Numbered from the stretch's first letter, positions 8,882-19,593 are shown. The stretch is 64,000 bases of DNA from Petrolisthes cinctipes (GCA_033782935.1 JAWQEG010000495.1:397001-461000), one strand, 5' to 3'. The notes: a model not told the origin generated them from the letters alone. Numbers and translations are program-made.

Positions 8882-9255
8882 GGGGAAAGTTTTGTGTTGG
8901 TAAATTTGGAGCAACTGAATCCTCCAAACTATTCCAAGCAACAGGACACCATTATTTTTGTTAATTTGGTCCTGTTGTTTCCTGGCATACTTTGGAGGAA
9001 TCAAGGCACTCCAATGTACAGTCGGCAGCAAAAGTTCGCTTCATTTCCACCTGTGTATGTATTAGCTATAGTGATGATGTTATAATACAATTTTAATGCA
9101 GGGATGATATATATGGTTCTCATATGGTAAATTACGTATGTTGTTGGAAGAAAAACTGGTTCACAATGCAACAATCTGGTCATATTAGCAATATTAAGTA
9201 ACATGAGATGGACGAGAATTTATACTGCCGACTGTACCAAAAGGGAATTACCACC
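8882..9255 (+). mobile_element. TIR-D copy D2, interrupted by TIR-E
   Basis: It shares TTAA 8878-8881 with D1 and ends at TTAA 9256-9259. TIR-E copy E1 sits at 9019-9234 within its right part. Confidence 0.85.
9019..9234. mobile_element. TIR-E MITE copy E1
   Basis: Ends CAGTCGGCAG and CTGCCGACTG, TA at 9017-9018 and 9235-9236; one internal unit of the 67-bp sequence multiplied in E2. Confidence 0.85.
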
Positions 9256-9367
9256 TTAATTAATCCAACCCACCTCACACCACAAAATGCATAGCAGTCA
9301 TTACTTCTACTTCTATGTAAATCTTAACCTTCCTCTTAAAATTCAAATCACATTGTTTATATCTGAC

Positions 9368-9519
9368 CTGGGAAGAGAGGGCTTTGAGAGGCAATAGAGG
9401 ACTGGTCCCCCGAGTATCATACCCACAATCACCGTCAACCAAGTAGACAGTGTGAAGGGAAGTGCCAGACTCTGCCACCTTGGTAATTCTTTTTCACGTC
9501 GAATCAGAAAACACGGCTC
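9368..9519 (-). CDS. IR exon 6: M1 transmembrane segment
   Basis: This exon encodes residues 368-417 plus two bases of codon 418. The acceptor is a run of T ending TTTTCCAG; the donor is CTTCCCAG followed by GTCAGA. EPCFLIRREKELPRWQSLAL matches the post-S1 linker of IRs (P-x-W-x-x-L-x-x-P-F). The hydrophobic stretch STWLTVIVGMILGGPVLYCL (about 392-411) is M1. It is separated from exon 5 by a 9.9-kb intron that contains an oppositely oriented LINE. The polypyrimidine tract is an A/T homopolymer beside an (AAT)n repeat. Confidence 0.94.
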
Positions 9520-9706
9520 CTGGAAAAAAAAAAAAAAAATAATAATAATAATAATAAATAAGAGGGGAAGGAATATAGGAGGAGAGACAATAAAGTGAGT
9601 AGAGAAGGGCAGTGAGTAATGGAAAGTGAGAAATCGTCTAGAAATCGCCTGCTTCAGATCTCAAGCTTCGACTCAGGTGGGCTAGGGATTGTGGATTGCG
9701 AGTGCA

Positions 9707-9922
9707 CAGTTGGCCACACATGAAGCTGGTATGGCTCGTTACTTGTGAGGTGCTTGGCTACAACGAAAGGAAAGTGAAAAAAAGATGTAGTTTGTTGACA
9801 GGCAGACAGTAAAATATTATTACTATATGCTTGTCAACAAACTATAACTTTTGCTCACTTTCCTTCCTGTTGTAGGTATCTTGCAAGTAACGAGGCGTAC
9901 CAGATTCATGTGTGGGCAACTG
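9707..9922. mobile_element. TIR-Q MITE
   Basis: Inverted ends CAGTTGGCCACACATGAAGC and its near-inverse ending GGGCAACTG. The right TA is 9923-9924; the left one is mutated to CA. Inner arms GTAGTTTGTTGACA / TGTCAACAAACTATA pair. Confidence 0.82.
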
Positions 9923-9924
9923 TA

Positions 9925-9993
9925 CACACACACACACACACAGCCCACCCAAATTACCACGAGGCTACACACACACACACACACACACAGTCC

Positions 9994-10024
<31 letters not shown>

Positions 10025-10069
10025 GCCCACCCAAATTACCACGAGGCTACACACACACACACACAGTCC

Positions 10070-10102
<33 letters not shown>

Positions 10103-10272
10103 CCTTACACACACACACACACACAGTCCTTACACACACACACACACACAGCCCACCCAAATTACCACGAGGCTACACACACACACACACAGTCCTTACA
10201 CACACACAGCCCACCCAAACCATCACGAAGCTACACACACACACACACACACACACACAGTCCTTACACACA
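9925..10272. repeat. (CA)n with interspersed GTCCTTA and AGCCCACCCAAATTACC units
   Basis: Compound microsatellite that is also the insertion target of the LINE; it resumes at 15923 after the LINE tail. Confidence 0.9.
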
Positions 10273-10605
10273 GTCTCACCCCAACCTTCCTGGAGTGAAT
10301 ACGTGTTCCTGGCGCTCTGCCTGTGTTGTTGTTTGTGTTGTTGTTTGTCTTGTTTCCACGTTCTTGTTTGTGTGTTGTTGTGTCTGTGGTGTTATAGTGG
10401 TTGTTTATATTTTCTATCTCGTTTTTTTTTGTGGTTTTGCTGTTTGTGGTATTGTTTGTGTTTTTTTTTTTTTTTATTGTGCTTCTGTGTGTGTATGTTC
10501 GTGTGTTCGTGTGTGTTCAGTTGTTTGCTTCCCATCTAGGCCTTGCCTGGCCTAATGGAGAGCGCGGATTCGGATGTGGCTTCCTGCCTGGAGGCCGACT
10601 AGGCC

Positions 10606-12027
10606 ATGTCGGAGGAGGATGAGTCTCCTATCGAGGATCACTGGCCTGAGCTGCCTTCTCGCAACCCTCCCCCTCTCTCCTCGGTCACTCCGCAGCTCAG
10701 GTTGCAGCCTTCCACCTCCTCAACCTCTACCAAGCGACCCGTTGATGCCTCGTCCGACTCCTTGCAGGATTCCGATGGTGTGGACTGTTTGCCTCCGGCT
10801 GCCAAGACTGCCAAGGGTGCTTCAGCTGTGCATGACGTACCTTCTCTGCCTCAACGTGGTGTTTCTTCCTTGTATACCAACTCCTTGCCCTTGTCCAACC
10901 TTCCTGCTTTTGCCCCAAGAAATGCCTATGTCAAGCTCTCCTTCTCTGGGAACCCATCTACGGACACAAAGTTGCGTTGGTTGTCTGATGTCAACAGGGC
11001 CTTCCAGCTGCAGCGTGAACTGGCTGAAGTGAAGATGGCTGCTGTCACCTCCCGGTTTGTCTACATCTCTAGGAAGCGTCAGGATATCATTGATAGAGTG
11101 AAGGCTGGTGAATTTTTGTCTCTGCCTCTCATTCTTGAAGACTCGCCCGAGAGGCCTCGTAAGTTCCCCAGCTACATCCTTACCCGTTTTCCTATTGATG
11201 TTGACCCGAAACTTGCTAAGGGATACCCTGGTGTGTACTTTGCCCGTCGTTTTTTCCAAGATGGTTCCCCCATTAGCCTTATTGTTGTTGTCTGGAGTCA
11301 ACCTCATCCACCTCCAAATGAGATTTCCTTTGATTTCCTCCCTTGTCTTCCACCGTGTGAGGTGAGGAAACTTCATAATGACCAGCCTTGGTGCTACAGG
11401 TGCTGGGGTGTGGGGCATATCTCCCGGTACTGTTCTGCCAGGCCGAAGTGTGCATGGTGTGCTGCCGACCATGATTCCAAGACGTGTCCTGTCAGGGGCG
11501 AACCATCACGTCCTGCTGCCTCCACCTCTGAGCCTTCACCTCCTGAAGATACGTCTCGATGGAAGTGTCCACGATGCCTTCAGCCAGGGGTTAACGTGTG
11601 GCATGGATGTACTCGGCGTCAGGTCCAGGCTCGTGTCACTACTATTGCTCCGCCTCCACCACCGCCACCTCCCCAGTCTGCTCCTCCTACCAGCCCTGCC
11701 TCACCTCCAGACATGGCCCTCCGCAAGTCTGTTGCTACCCTTATGGCACGATGTACGGCTCTCGAGAACCGCTTTTCTGCCCTTGAAGCCAGGATTGATG
11801 GGCTAGTTGCCGCGCAGGCTGCCAATGACTCCAAACTCTCCACCTTGGTCGAGGCTCAGCAGGCCATCATCTCAACTGTCACTACCCTTACCGAAAAGAT
11901 GGATACTGTTGCATCTCGCCTTGAAAAGCTTTTCGAGTCAGTCCCTTCTCCTGGTCAATCTTCTTCTCCAGGTCGCTCATGTGCCCCCACTCACCGGACT
12001 TCTACCTCCAAATACAGAGTTCGCTAG
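10606..12027 (+). CDS. LINE ORF1: gag-like, zinc-knuckle protein
   Basis: 473 residues from the ATG at 10606. The N-terminus is acidic and Ser/Pro-rich; a conserved core (about residues 105-255) precedes zinc knuckles near residues 263-295 (CYRCWGVGHISRYC, a C-X2-C-X4-H-X4-C box, then CAWCAADHDSKTC). A third Cys pair follows (CPRC), then a proline run and a coiled coil (ALENRFSALEARIDGLVAAQ). ORF1 proteins of this group bind LINE RNA. An in-frame ATG at 10555 is cut off by TAG 48 bp later, but a sibling copy at 38598 reads TTA there, so the original start was probably 10555. It overlaps ORF2 by about 50 bp. Confidence 0.9.
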   Translation: MSEEDESPIEDHWPELPSRNPPPLSSVTPQLRLQPSTSSTSTKRPVDASSDSLQDSDGVDCLPPAAKTAKGASAVHDVPSLPQRGVSSLYTNSLPLSNLPAFAPRNAYVKLSFSGNPSTDTKLRWLSDVNRAFQLQRELAEVKMAAVTSRFVYISRKRQDIIDRVKAGEFLSLPLILEDSPERPRKFPSYILTRFPIDVDPKLAKGYPGVYFARRFFQDGSPISLIVVVWSQPHPPPNEISFDFLPCLPPCEVRKLHNDQPWCYRCWGVGHISRYCSARPKCAWCAADHDSKTCPVRGEPSRPAASTSEPSPPEDTSRWKCPRCLQPGVNVWHGCTRRQVQARVTTIAPPPPPPPPQSAPPTSPASPPDMALRKSVATLMARCTALENRFSALEARIDGLVAAQAANDSKLSTLVEAQQAIISTVTTLTEKMDTVASRLEKLFESVPSPGQSSSPGRSCAPTHRTSTSKYRVR

Positions 12028-15000
12028 TGATTGCCGGCTGGATGTCATCTCCTGGAATGTATGTGGTATCACCAGTTATGCTAAGCTCACTCAACTCAAG
12101 GCCTATGTTTATTCGTCATCATCCCAGTGTTATTTTTCTCCAGGAAGCATTTCCAGGACGGCCGCTCGCTGCTGGGCAAGCTCCTCCTATCTCAGGTTAT
12201 GTGCCATATGTTCATCTGGTAAGGAATGGTCTCCTGACTTACATACATAGCTCCTTGCCACATCGCCTTCTCCGTACCTCCACTGATCCTGACATGACCT
12301 TTCAGCTATTTGAGGTTTTACCTGGGAATGGAGTACTCCAACTATGTAATGTCTATTCTGCCCCAGCTAGACTCACTCTTGAGGCTCTTCCTTCTCCAAC
12401 AGTGCGTGGTATGGTGTATATGGGAGATTTTAATGCTCGGCATTCTGATTTGGGTGATGGTACTGGCTCTATTAATCGTAATGGTGTTCGTCTCCTTTCA
12501 TACATCCGCAAGCATCATCTGACACACTGGGACACTGGTGGTGCCACTCATTGCCGGGGAGGTACTCTGGATTACATCCTCTCGTCTGGCCTGATAGCAT
12601 CTCGGGTCCTGTGCTCCTCCGTGCCAGACTTATTCTCTGATCACATCGCTCTTCGGTTTCATTATTCTCTAACTGCTGGGTCAAGTGCTTCAGCCACTCG
12701 TTTGCGTATTGCTGTGCCCCCTAAATATTGCCCGACTTACATCTTATTCATGGCCCATGTATTCCCTACATTTGACATATCATCAGCTGAACAGTTGTAC
12801 TCTGATCTTGTATCTGCTACTCATGACTTTTATAGGCTATATGTCACCCGGGCACACCTCCAGCATCGCCCTACTGCCCACTCCTGGACGCTGGATGCAC
12901 GTATACAGGAGGCAAAGGAGGAGGCTGAACGTGATGGCCTATTGTTTCAAGCCAACCCAACCCCTGACCTGCTCCATCGTTACCAGATGTCTAGGGACAC
13001 TTTAGTTGCCCTGCAGGATTGTGCTCACACTGAGTCTTGGCAGCGGTTCACGGACAGCATCAACCAGCAAACAAGTGTGGCTTCTATGTGGCACCTCATC
13101 CATCGGGTTGTTAAAAAGACACCGGACACTGCTCGTCATCACACTCCCGCCGACTATGCCCAACAACTTGTCGATGCCTGGTCAGAACAATCTACCTCAA
13201 CTAGTCTACCCATCCACATACAAGATGCACTCACTTCCCGTGCTGCAGTCCATCGGCTACGTCTAATGTCTGCTCTGTTGCAAGATGATGACGATGATGC
13301 AGAGGTGATAACTGAGGAGGAGTTGCGACGTGCTCTCTCTCGGGGTAGAGCTTCTTCCCCTGGTGATGATGGTATTACTTATGCTGTGCTGCGCCAACTT
13401 CAACAAGTTCCTGGGAACCCTCTACTTCTACTGTACAATCTTTGTCTTCGTGACGGTTGTGTACCACAAGCCTGGACCAGCAGCACAATAATACCCATCC
13501 CTAAGCCCGGCACTGCGAAGTTCAGGCCTATTTCCCTGACTTCCTGTTTTTGTAAAGTTATGGAGAGAATCTTACTCAATTGTCTCATGTACAGACTGCA
13601 GGATCGCCTTTCTCCATGGCTGTTTGGTTTCCTTCCCCAGCGGAGCACACACCACTGCCTAGTCGACCTGTACACTCGCCTTAACAGGGACAGTGTGGTG
13701 GCCTTCATTGACCTTCGAAGTGCCTTCGATGTTGCTAATAGAGACGTCATTTTGGATCAACTGGTTGACTTTGGGATAAAGGGTAATCTATTAAGGTGGA
13801 TTCGGGGCTACCTAAGTAACAGGACCTCCCGTGTGTTTTTCAGTGGTGCGCTCAGTCCTTTGCGCAGTTTTCATCTTGGTACGCCTCAAGGGGGTGTTCT
13901 CAGCCCATTGTTATTTAATATTCTGATGCATCGGCTGCTGACTTCTCTCCCTGATATACCTGGAACTACAATTACGTGCTATGCTGATGATATCTGTGTT
14001 CATTCTACCTCACCAAGGGATCTCCAGCGGTTTCTTGACTCCTTCTCTGTGTCCTCCTCTCACTGTGGCATTATTGTCTCCCCAGATAAGAGCAGAATAT
14101 TCACCTGCCGCCTTCCTCAAGCTCGGCCAGTGTTCACCATTGGAGGGACTGTCATTCCCATGTGTTCCCAGTATCGCTACCTGGGTGCACCAGTCAATAT
14201 TTGGCCAATTGTCCCTGCCAGACCTCAAGACCATCCCATTGTCCAGGACTTATTGGGTCGTCTCCAGCGCCGACTTACGCCACTTCAATGGCTATCTAAC
14301 AACTCCTCGGGCATCTCCATCCCAGTAGCCAGGACTATCTATATTGCTTTTATCCGTTCAGTTGTTGATTACCTCTCCCCTGCTCTGATTCAACTTCCTA
14401 GGGCTACTCTGGAAACTTTAGAAAAGTTTCAGAATAGAGCAATGAGAATAATTCTCGGTTGTCCAATGTCGACCAGGATAGTGAACATGCAGCGTGAGTT
14501 GCGTCTTCCCCCGTTAGTGGAGAGAATTTATTCTAATGTTACTTGCTTCACTGTCAAGTGCCTCCATTTCCCACATCTTTCACCCCATTACTCTCAGTTA
14601 GTCAGGACTTCTCTTAGACCAAACTACCCGGTCCCTCCCATACTGCCTGCTGGACGTAATCTTATAAGGTCTGTTTCCTCTATGCTCCGTAGTCTTAATA
14701 TAGATATAATGGTGGCCGACGTCCCCCCAGGGCCCCCTCCATGGATGCTACCAACACCTGATGTGAGCTTCACACCTACTTCCAAGTCGGAACTGCCTTC
14801 TCTACAGCGGCAGTTGGCTCTGGAACACATAGAAACAGTGACATCCTCCATCACAGATCCATACTGCCTCTACACTGATGGCTCATTGCAGGTGGATGGT
14901 GCAGCAGGTTGTGCCGTTTTCTCACCTGACATGGAGTCACCTCCAGGGGGCTGGGTTGGCCGTCGTCTCTGTAACCACTCTAGCTCAACATTGTGTGAAC

Positions 15001-15710
15001 TGTATGCCATTCTGGATGCTGTTAGTCTTGTTTGTCAACGTGGAGTGAATGCTGCCATTTTTTGTGACTCCAGACCTGCCCTTCATTCTCTCTCTAGTGT
15101 TCAGCCCACACACTCTACTGTTGTTCAGCAGATTTTATCGTTTTTGTCCTTATTGCGTCATCGTAACTTGACTGTCAAATTTTTATGGGTGCCATCCCAT
15201 GTAGGTTTACGTCACAATGGTACAGTTGACAGACTCGCAAAGGAAGCCTGCCATCTGCCTCCTCGTGGTGCTGGACTTCCTCTCTCCCTGACATGTTACC
15301 TCTCTAAAGTCCGCTCCGCCGCTCTCCTCCCTGTACGGCGACGCAGGGATGCAGAGAGGCCCTTCAGCATCTCCATCACACATTATGAGTCTGTCTGCCG
15401 TCACAAATATTCCTACCGTCGTCGAGGCCTCATGGTTCGGAGGCACAATGTAGTCTCTGCTCGTTTGAGGCTTGGCTACCGGCCACCGTGGCAGGTTGCT
15501 GGGATGCAGGGTGAGCCTCCCTTCACTGAGTGTTGCTTGTGTCGAGCGCCTCGTGCTAACACTGTAGAGCACTATTGTCTGGCCTGCCCCACTGTCCGAC
15601 ACTTGCTGCCCCGGGGCCTGCCACTAGATGTGATTTGTCGACACCTGCTGAACCATCAGGTTCTGGAGGAACTTCTGGTACGCCACCCTCGTTTTGGTGG
15701 ATTTAAGTAG
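11979..15710 (+). CDS. LINE ORF2: endonuclease, reverse transcriptase, RNase H
   Basis: 1243-codon open frame. APE-type endonuclease motifs: GDFNARHSD (about residue 149) and SDHIALRF (about 220). The first endonuclease strand (LDVISWNVCGI, 12038-12070) is in another frame, so a one-base indel lies near 12104-12116. RT motifs: PIPKPGTAKFRPISLTS, FIDLRSAFD, GTPQGGVLSPLLFN, and YADD at residues 668-671. RNase H: YTDGSLQVDGAAG (about 965), CDSRPALHSL and VPSHVGLRHNGTVDRLAKE. It ends with a Cys/His segment (CLCRAPRANTVEHYCLAC). The enzyme nicks DNA and reverse transcribes its own RNA at the target. The RNase H domain points to the I/LOA/R1 side of the superfamily; the exact clade is uncertain. 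Confidence 0.92.
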   Translation: MCPHSPDFYLQIQSSLVIAGWMSSPGMYVVSPVMLSSLNSRPMFIRHHPSVIFLQEAFPGRPLAAGQAPPISGYVPYVHLVRNGLLTYIHSSLPHRLLRTSTDPDMTFQLFEVLPGNGVLQLCNVYSAPARLTLEALPSPTVRGMVYMGDFNARHSDLGDGTGSINRNGVRLLSYIRKHHLTHWDTGGATHCRGGTLDYILSSGLIASRVLCSSVPDLFSDHIALRFHYSLTAGSSASATRLRIAVPPKYCPTYILFMAHVFPTFDISSAEQLYSDLVSATHDFYRLYVTRAHLQHRPTAHSWTLDARIQEAKEEAERDGLLFQANPTPDLLHRYQMSRDTLVALQDCAHTESWQRFTDSINQQTSVASMWHLIHRVVKKTPDTARHHTPADYAQQLVDAWSEQSTSTSLPIHIQDALTSRAAVHRLRLMSALLQDDDDDAEVITEEELRRALSRGRASSPGDDGITYAVLRQLQQVPGNPLLLLYNLCLRDGCVPQAWTSSTIIPIPKPGTAKFRPISLTSCFCKVMERILLNCLMYRLQDRLSPWLFGFLPQRSTHHCLVDLYTRLNRDSVVAFIDLRSAFDVANRDVILDQLVDFGIKGNLLRWIRGYLSNRTSRVFFSGALSPLRSFHLGTPQGGVLSPLLFNILMHRLLTSLPDIPGTTITCYADDICVHSTSPRDLQRFLDSFSVSSSHCGIIVSPDKSRIFTCRLPQARPVFTIGGTVIPMCSQYRYLGAPVNIWPIVPARPQDHPIVQDLLGRLQRRLTPLQWLSNNSSGISIPVARTIYIAFIRSVVDYLSPALIQLPRATLETLEKFQNRAMRIILGCPMSTRIVNMQRELRLPPLVERIYSNVTCFTVKCLHFPHLSPHYSQLVRTSLRPNYPVPPILPAGRNLIRSVSSMLRSLNIDIMVADVPPGPPPWMLPTPDVSFTPTSKSELPSLQRQLALEHIETVTSSITDPYCLYTDGSLQVDGAAGCAVFSPDMESPPGGWVGRRLCNHSSSTLCELYAILDAVSLVCQRGVNAAIFCDSRPALHSLSSVQPTHSTVVQQILSFLSLLRHRNLTVKFLWVPSHVGLRHNGTVDRLAKEACHLPPRGAGLPLSLTCYLSKVRSAALLPVRRRRDAERPFSISITHYESVCRHKYSYRRRGLMVRRHNVVSARLRLGYRPPWQVAGMQGEPPFTECCLCRAPRANTVEHYCLACPTVRHLLPRGLPLDVICRHLLNHQVLEELLVRHPRFGGFK

Positions 15711-15890
15711 GTCATAATGTAATATTTGTCTGTATGCTTGTGCTCCATTCTGTTATGTTTTCGTGATGTGTGTGTGTGGTGTGTGTGTGTGTGTGCGTGT
15801 GTATGTGTGGTTGTAGTCATTGTATTCTCATGAGTCCCGCCTACCCGTATGTATTGTTGCCTGCCTGTTGATTGACACTACGGCGCAATT

Positions 15891-15895
<5 letters not shown>

Positions 15896-15927
<32 letters not shown>

Positions 15928-15973
15928 TTACACACACACACACAGTCCTTACACACACACACACACACAGTCC

Positions 15974-16012
<39 letters not shown>

Positions 16013-16090
16013 CCTTACACACACACACACACAGTCCTTACACACACACACACAGTCCTTACACACACACATACACACACACACACACAG
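15896..16090. repeat. LINE A-tail and continuing (CA)n compound repeat
   Basis: 27 A followed by AGTCCTTACACAC units, the other half of the array at 9925-10272. Confidence 0.9.
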
Positions 16091-16210
16091 CCCACTCAAA
16101 TTACCACTAGGCTACACACACTCACATTTCGAACCAATGAGTCTTTGGATGGGCTGTCGTCTAGAAACCGTCTGCTCCAGATCTCGGGCTTTGAGTTAGA
16201 TAGGATAGGG

Positions 16211-17173
16211 CAAGGTAAATACAGTCTACGACAGGTAGTCCCAACCCCCCAATCTCGCGCAGGGGAGTACTAAACTCCACCCACATTCGTGACGTCAGTT
16301 CGCAACTGAGCAGGTGTGTGCCCTACAACCTCTGCCCCTGCCCACCATCTGACGTCACACACCCCCGCACACTCTGGTCAGAAATTAAGTATCACGAGTG
16401 TACACCTATAGAGGCTGATGGGTTCGAATGCAGGGTATGTGTGTGTGTGTGTGTGTGTGTGGTGCCTGCCGTTCGTCTCTGGTCAGAAATTACGTATCAC
16501 GAGTGTACAGTACAGTACACTCGTAATCCACAAACCCTATCCCAAGGTAAATACAATCTACGACAGGTAGAACCGTCCCCCCAAACTTTGTCTCTATTTT
16601 TGCCGTTCTGAGTGCGGGGGTGTGTGACGTCAGATGGTGGGCAGGGGCAGAGGTTGTAGGGCACACACCTGCTCAGTTGCGAACTGGACTCCGTGATGAA
16701 CACAGTAGCACTTAACACTTGTATCTATCTATTGATAACAGCCATATCCACCAAATAAAGAGAGGTGGCCCAGTCATGGCAAATACCTTTTCACGCTTCC
16801 AAATCATTCATAATGTCCCCTCAGTTTTGAGATGTCATAGTAAAAATGATCAAAATATGCAGGCCACATACAGCATATGACAGGAGGAATGATATATTAT
16901 AATTTTATACACCAACATGTGACGAGGCAACACAATACAATAATATATCTCTACAAATGCTGTATGAAAAAAGATACAGATAATTAATTAGGAACCTGAC
17001 ACAGAAATTAATTAAGATCTGGGAGCTCCGTTGAAAAAAGAAGCTCACTCGACAAAGACACAGACAGCCAGAGCTCTCCCACACTCTGACGTCACGAATG
17101 TGGGTGGAGTTTAGTACTCCCTTGCGCGAGATTGGGGGGTTGGGACTACCTGTCGTAGACTGTATTTACCTTG
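16211..17173. mobile_element. Large foldback element with 85-bp inverted ends
   Basis: GGTAAATACAGTCTACGACA followed by GGTAGTCCCAACC at the left is inverted at 17086-17170. A second inverted pair (GTTCGCAACTGAGCAGGTGT and its inverse) flanks a TIR-A copy inside it. No coding capacity was seen in the AT-rich centre (16690-17080). Confidence 0.75.
16370..16507. mobile_element. Rearranged TIR-A copy A3
   Basis: Both ends carry the right-hand end (GGTCAGAAATTA, TATCACGAGTGTA) in the same orientation; the left half is missing. Confidence 0.75.
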
Positions 17174-17283
17174 GTATCACGAGTGTATTATCAAAAACAA
17201 AACGTGTGTCGTGAAATCTAGTGAAAACATTATGGTCGAGGACTAACCATACTGAACTATAATTGTTTCACAAGTTATATGAA

Positions 17284-17498
17284 GGGGGTGCGGGAGTAGG
17301 GGACAGGCTTGGAGGGGTTTGGGGGGTACAGGAATAAGGGGACAGGCTTGGGGTGGGTAGAAAGCCTGTCCCCTATTCCCGCACCCCTCTGACCCCCCCC
17401 CCCCCATGCCTGTCCCTCTACTCCCGCACCCCCCCTCCCCCAAGCCTGTCCCCTACTCCTGCACCCCCCTAAACCATGTCCACCAATTCCCGCACCCC
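17284..17498. mobile_element. TIR-M foldback element M3
   Basis: Right TTAA at 17499-17502; the left flank is mutated (TGAA). Hinge GGGTAGAAAGCCTG; G-rich left arm and C-rich right arm. Confidence 0.82.
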
Positions 17499-17568
17499 TT
17501 AAATCATTGGACAAGACAGCGACACAAGTTTTGTCTTTGATAATACCTACCAGGGAATAGGACAGGTA

Positions 17569-18465
17569 CAGTTGCCAAAAAAGGTTTTGCGACAAAAAAT
17601 GAATTCAATGTGACGAAATCTGGCAACTCCACCAGTAGTAAACATCCCCAGTCATGTGAATGAATCGTCCTCAACCCTACTTTCTGTGCAAAGAGAACTG
17701 TTACTCTACACCATAATATGTTATGAATGAATGGGTGTTACTCTACCAAACTGCTGATTTAGTATTTTCGCTCGACCACACTCTATGGTTTTCACTTTCC
17801 AAGAAGTGCATCTTATACCTTCCCTTGCCACCTTTGTTGGGATTCAGGCATTTTTAGAGTGTTAACCTAACTGGAGTTCGAAATTCTTTATACCATCTCG
17901 AACCAACATGTTACTGATGATTCTCAAGAGTGATGTATAGGCCTATATATATATATATTTTTTTAATAACACCTGGGTAAAATAGATTAGAACGTACTAC
18001 AGTAAGATCAACAATAATATTAAAGTATATATTATATACTTAAGCAACGAAAACTCTCAATATTATAATGGTTTCGGTTAGGATGATACAGAACTTTCTT
18101 CACTTCTCTCACCTCGGCTCACCTTGGCTCACAGCCAAATTATTTTATTCGGATCACTGTTTACAAATGATGATTATATTTTCACTTTCTTTTTCTGTAT
18201 TGTAACTTGTCAAAATATGAGTATCAATAGTAATTATTCATACCTAATGTAATAATTAGTAGTAATCCAGTATTGAAAGATGTAAGGGCAGATATGACTG
18301 TCTCGCGACTCAGTTCATCAGTCAATCATATCGTATCACTACAAACACAGGGAGTGGGGATGAAGGTGCTTCATTCATAATGTCTTTAGGTGTTTACTAC
18401 TGGTGGAGCTACCAGATTCGCCACATTGAATTCATTTTTTGTCGCAAAACCTTTTTTGGCAACTG
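17569..18465. mobile_element. TIR-O element of 897 bp
   Basis: The ends (CAGTTGCCAAAAAAGGTTTT, GCGACAAAAAATGAATTCA) form roughly 85-bp inverted repeats, flanked by TA 17567-17568 and 18466-18467. The interior is AT-rich with no ORF of note. Confidence 0.85.
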
Positions 18466-18467
18466 TA

Positions 18468-19172
18468 CACTCGCAATCCAAATTTTGTATCCAGGTCATG
18501 TTGAAGTATCGAATCATTTGACATACTAGTGAACCAATTACAACGCTTATCCTGTTTCATATTTGTATCCAGGTCATGTTGAAATATCGAATCATTTGAC
18601 ATACTAGTGAACCAATTGCAACGCTTATCCTGTTTCATATTTGTATCCAGATCTTGTTGTTGAAGTTTCGAATAATTTGACATACTAGTGAGCCAATTAC
18701 AACGCTTATCCTGTTTCATATTTGTATCCAGGTCTTGTTGTTGAAGTTTCGAATAATTTGACATACTATAGTGAACCAATTACAACGCTTATCCTGTTTC
18801 ATATTTGTATGCAGGTCATGTTGAAGTATCGAATCATTTGACATACTAGTGAACCAATTGCAACGCTTATCCTGTTTCATATTTATATCCAGATCTTGTT
18901 GTTGAAGTTTCGAATTATTTGACATACTAGTGAGCCAATTACAACGCTTATCCTGTTTCATATTTGTATCCAGGTCTTGTTGTTGAAGTTTCGAATCATT
19001 TGACATACTAGTGAGCCAATTACAACGCTCATCCTGTTTCATATTTGTATCCAGGTCTTGTTGTTGAAGTTTCGAATCATTTGACATACTATAGTGAACC
19101 AATTACAACGCTTATCCTGTTTCGATCAGGCTATTCGAAGCAAGCCTGGATACATATTTTGGATTGCGAGTG
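18468..19172 (-). mobile_element. TIR-B copy B3 with internal 78-bp expansion
   Basis: It shares TA 18466-18467 with TIR-O. Eight tandem units (about 78-81 bp) each carry CAATTACAACGCTTATCCTG and TTTGACATACTA. All units stay open in one minus-strand frame because the unit length is a multiple of three. Confidence 0.88.
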
Positions 19173-19191
19173 TACAGTACAGGCACTAGTA

Positions 19192-19404
19192 CAGTTGGAC
19201 ACATGAATGGGTGGTACAGCCCAAGTGATAGATAGTCAATTTCTCCCAATATCAAGTTTCTTAGTGCCAAATAGGAGACACCAGGGGCAGAAGTCAGTAT
19301 TGAGGATGGTAATAAAAAACAAGTACCTGATAATAGACACTGGTTACTCAAATGGGACAAGTATCTTTCACTTGGGCTGTACCACCCATTCATGTGTCCA
19401 ACTG
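19192..19404 (+). mobile_element. TIR-C copy C2
   Basis: Ends CAGTTGGACACATGAATGGG and its inverse, TA at 19190-19191 and 19405-19406; no telomeric repeats inside. It stops 30 bp from the IR exon 5 donor. Confidence 0.87.
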
Positions 19405-19435
19405 TATGTTAGGACTCTTATTCAACAATATTTAC

Positions 19436-19593
19436 CTCATTGTCGTATGGAGCAGAATATTCCTGAAATTCCTGGCGTCCTCCAAGTGATGTTACGTAGA
19501 GAACTCCGACCCCAATGTCCCCTTCGCCCCTACCCAGTAAACCCACCATGCCATTCCAACTTCCATTGTCAAGTTGATGGCCCCATCGTTCAC
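19436..19593 (-). CDS. IR exon 5: S1, second half with ligand-site arginine
   Basis: This exon encodes the rest of codon 315 and residues 316-367. The acceptor is ATGGCAG and the donor is AATGAG followed by GTAAAT (phase 0). WGHQLDNGSWNGMVGLL is the conserved W-G-x-x-x-x-D/N-G-x-W-x-G-M segment. GEGDIGVGVLYVTSLGGRQ then EYSAPY is the strand and turn that carries the arginine contacting the ligand alpha-carboxylate in iGluRs. Arg354 is retained, so an amino-acid-like or carboxylate ligand remains possible. Confidence 0.96.

Larger units (their letters stand above)
10273..15922 (+). mobile_element. Nearly full-length LINE (I/Jockey superfamily, RNase H type)
   Basis: The 5' end (TCTCACCCCAACCTT) agrees with the start of a second copy at 38086. 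It has two ORFs and a 3' end with ATGAGTCCCGCCTACCCGT, CGGCGCAATTAATTAT and an A tail (15896-15922). The flanking repeat AGTCCTTACACAC appears on both sides, consistent with a target duplication inside the CA array. It lies antisense to the IR gene in intron 5. A one-base frameshift in the endonuclease and a stop early in ORF1 make it probably immobile, though little decayed. Confidence 0.92.

Noticed and set aside
9851..10555. His/Thr-rich ORFs up to 234 codons
   Set aside because: Translation of (CA)n in several frames, running into the LINE leader.
18468..19172. CRISPR-like regular repeats
   Set aside because: Units of about 78 bp without unique spacers, inside an inverted-repeat element in a eukaryotic genome.
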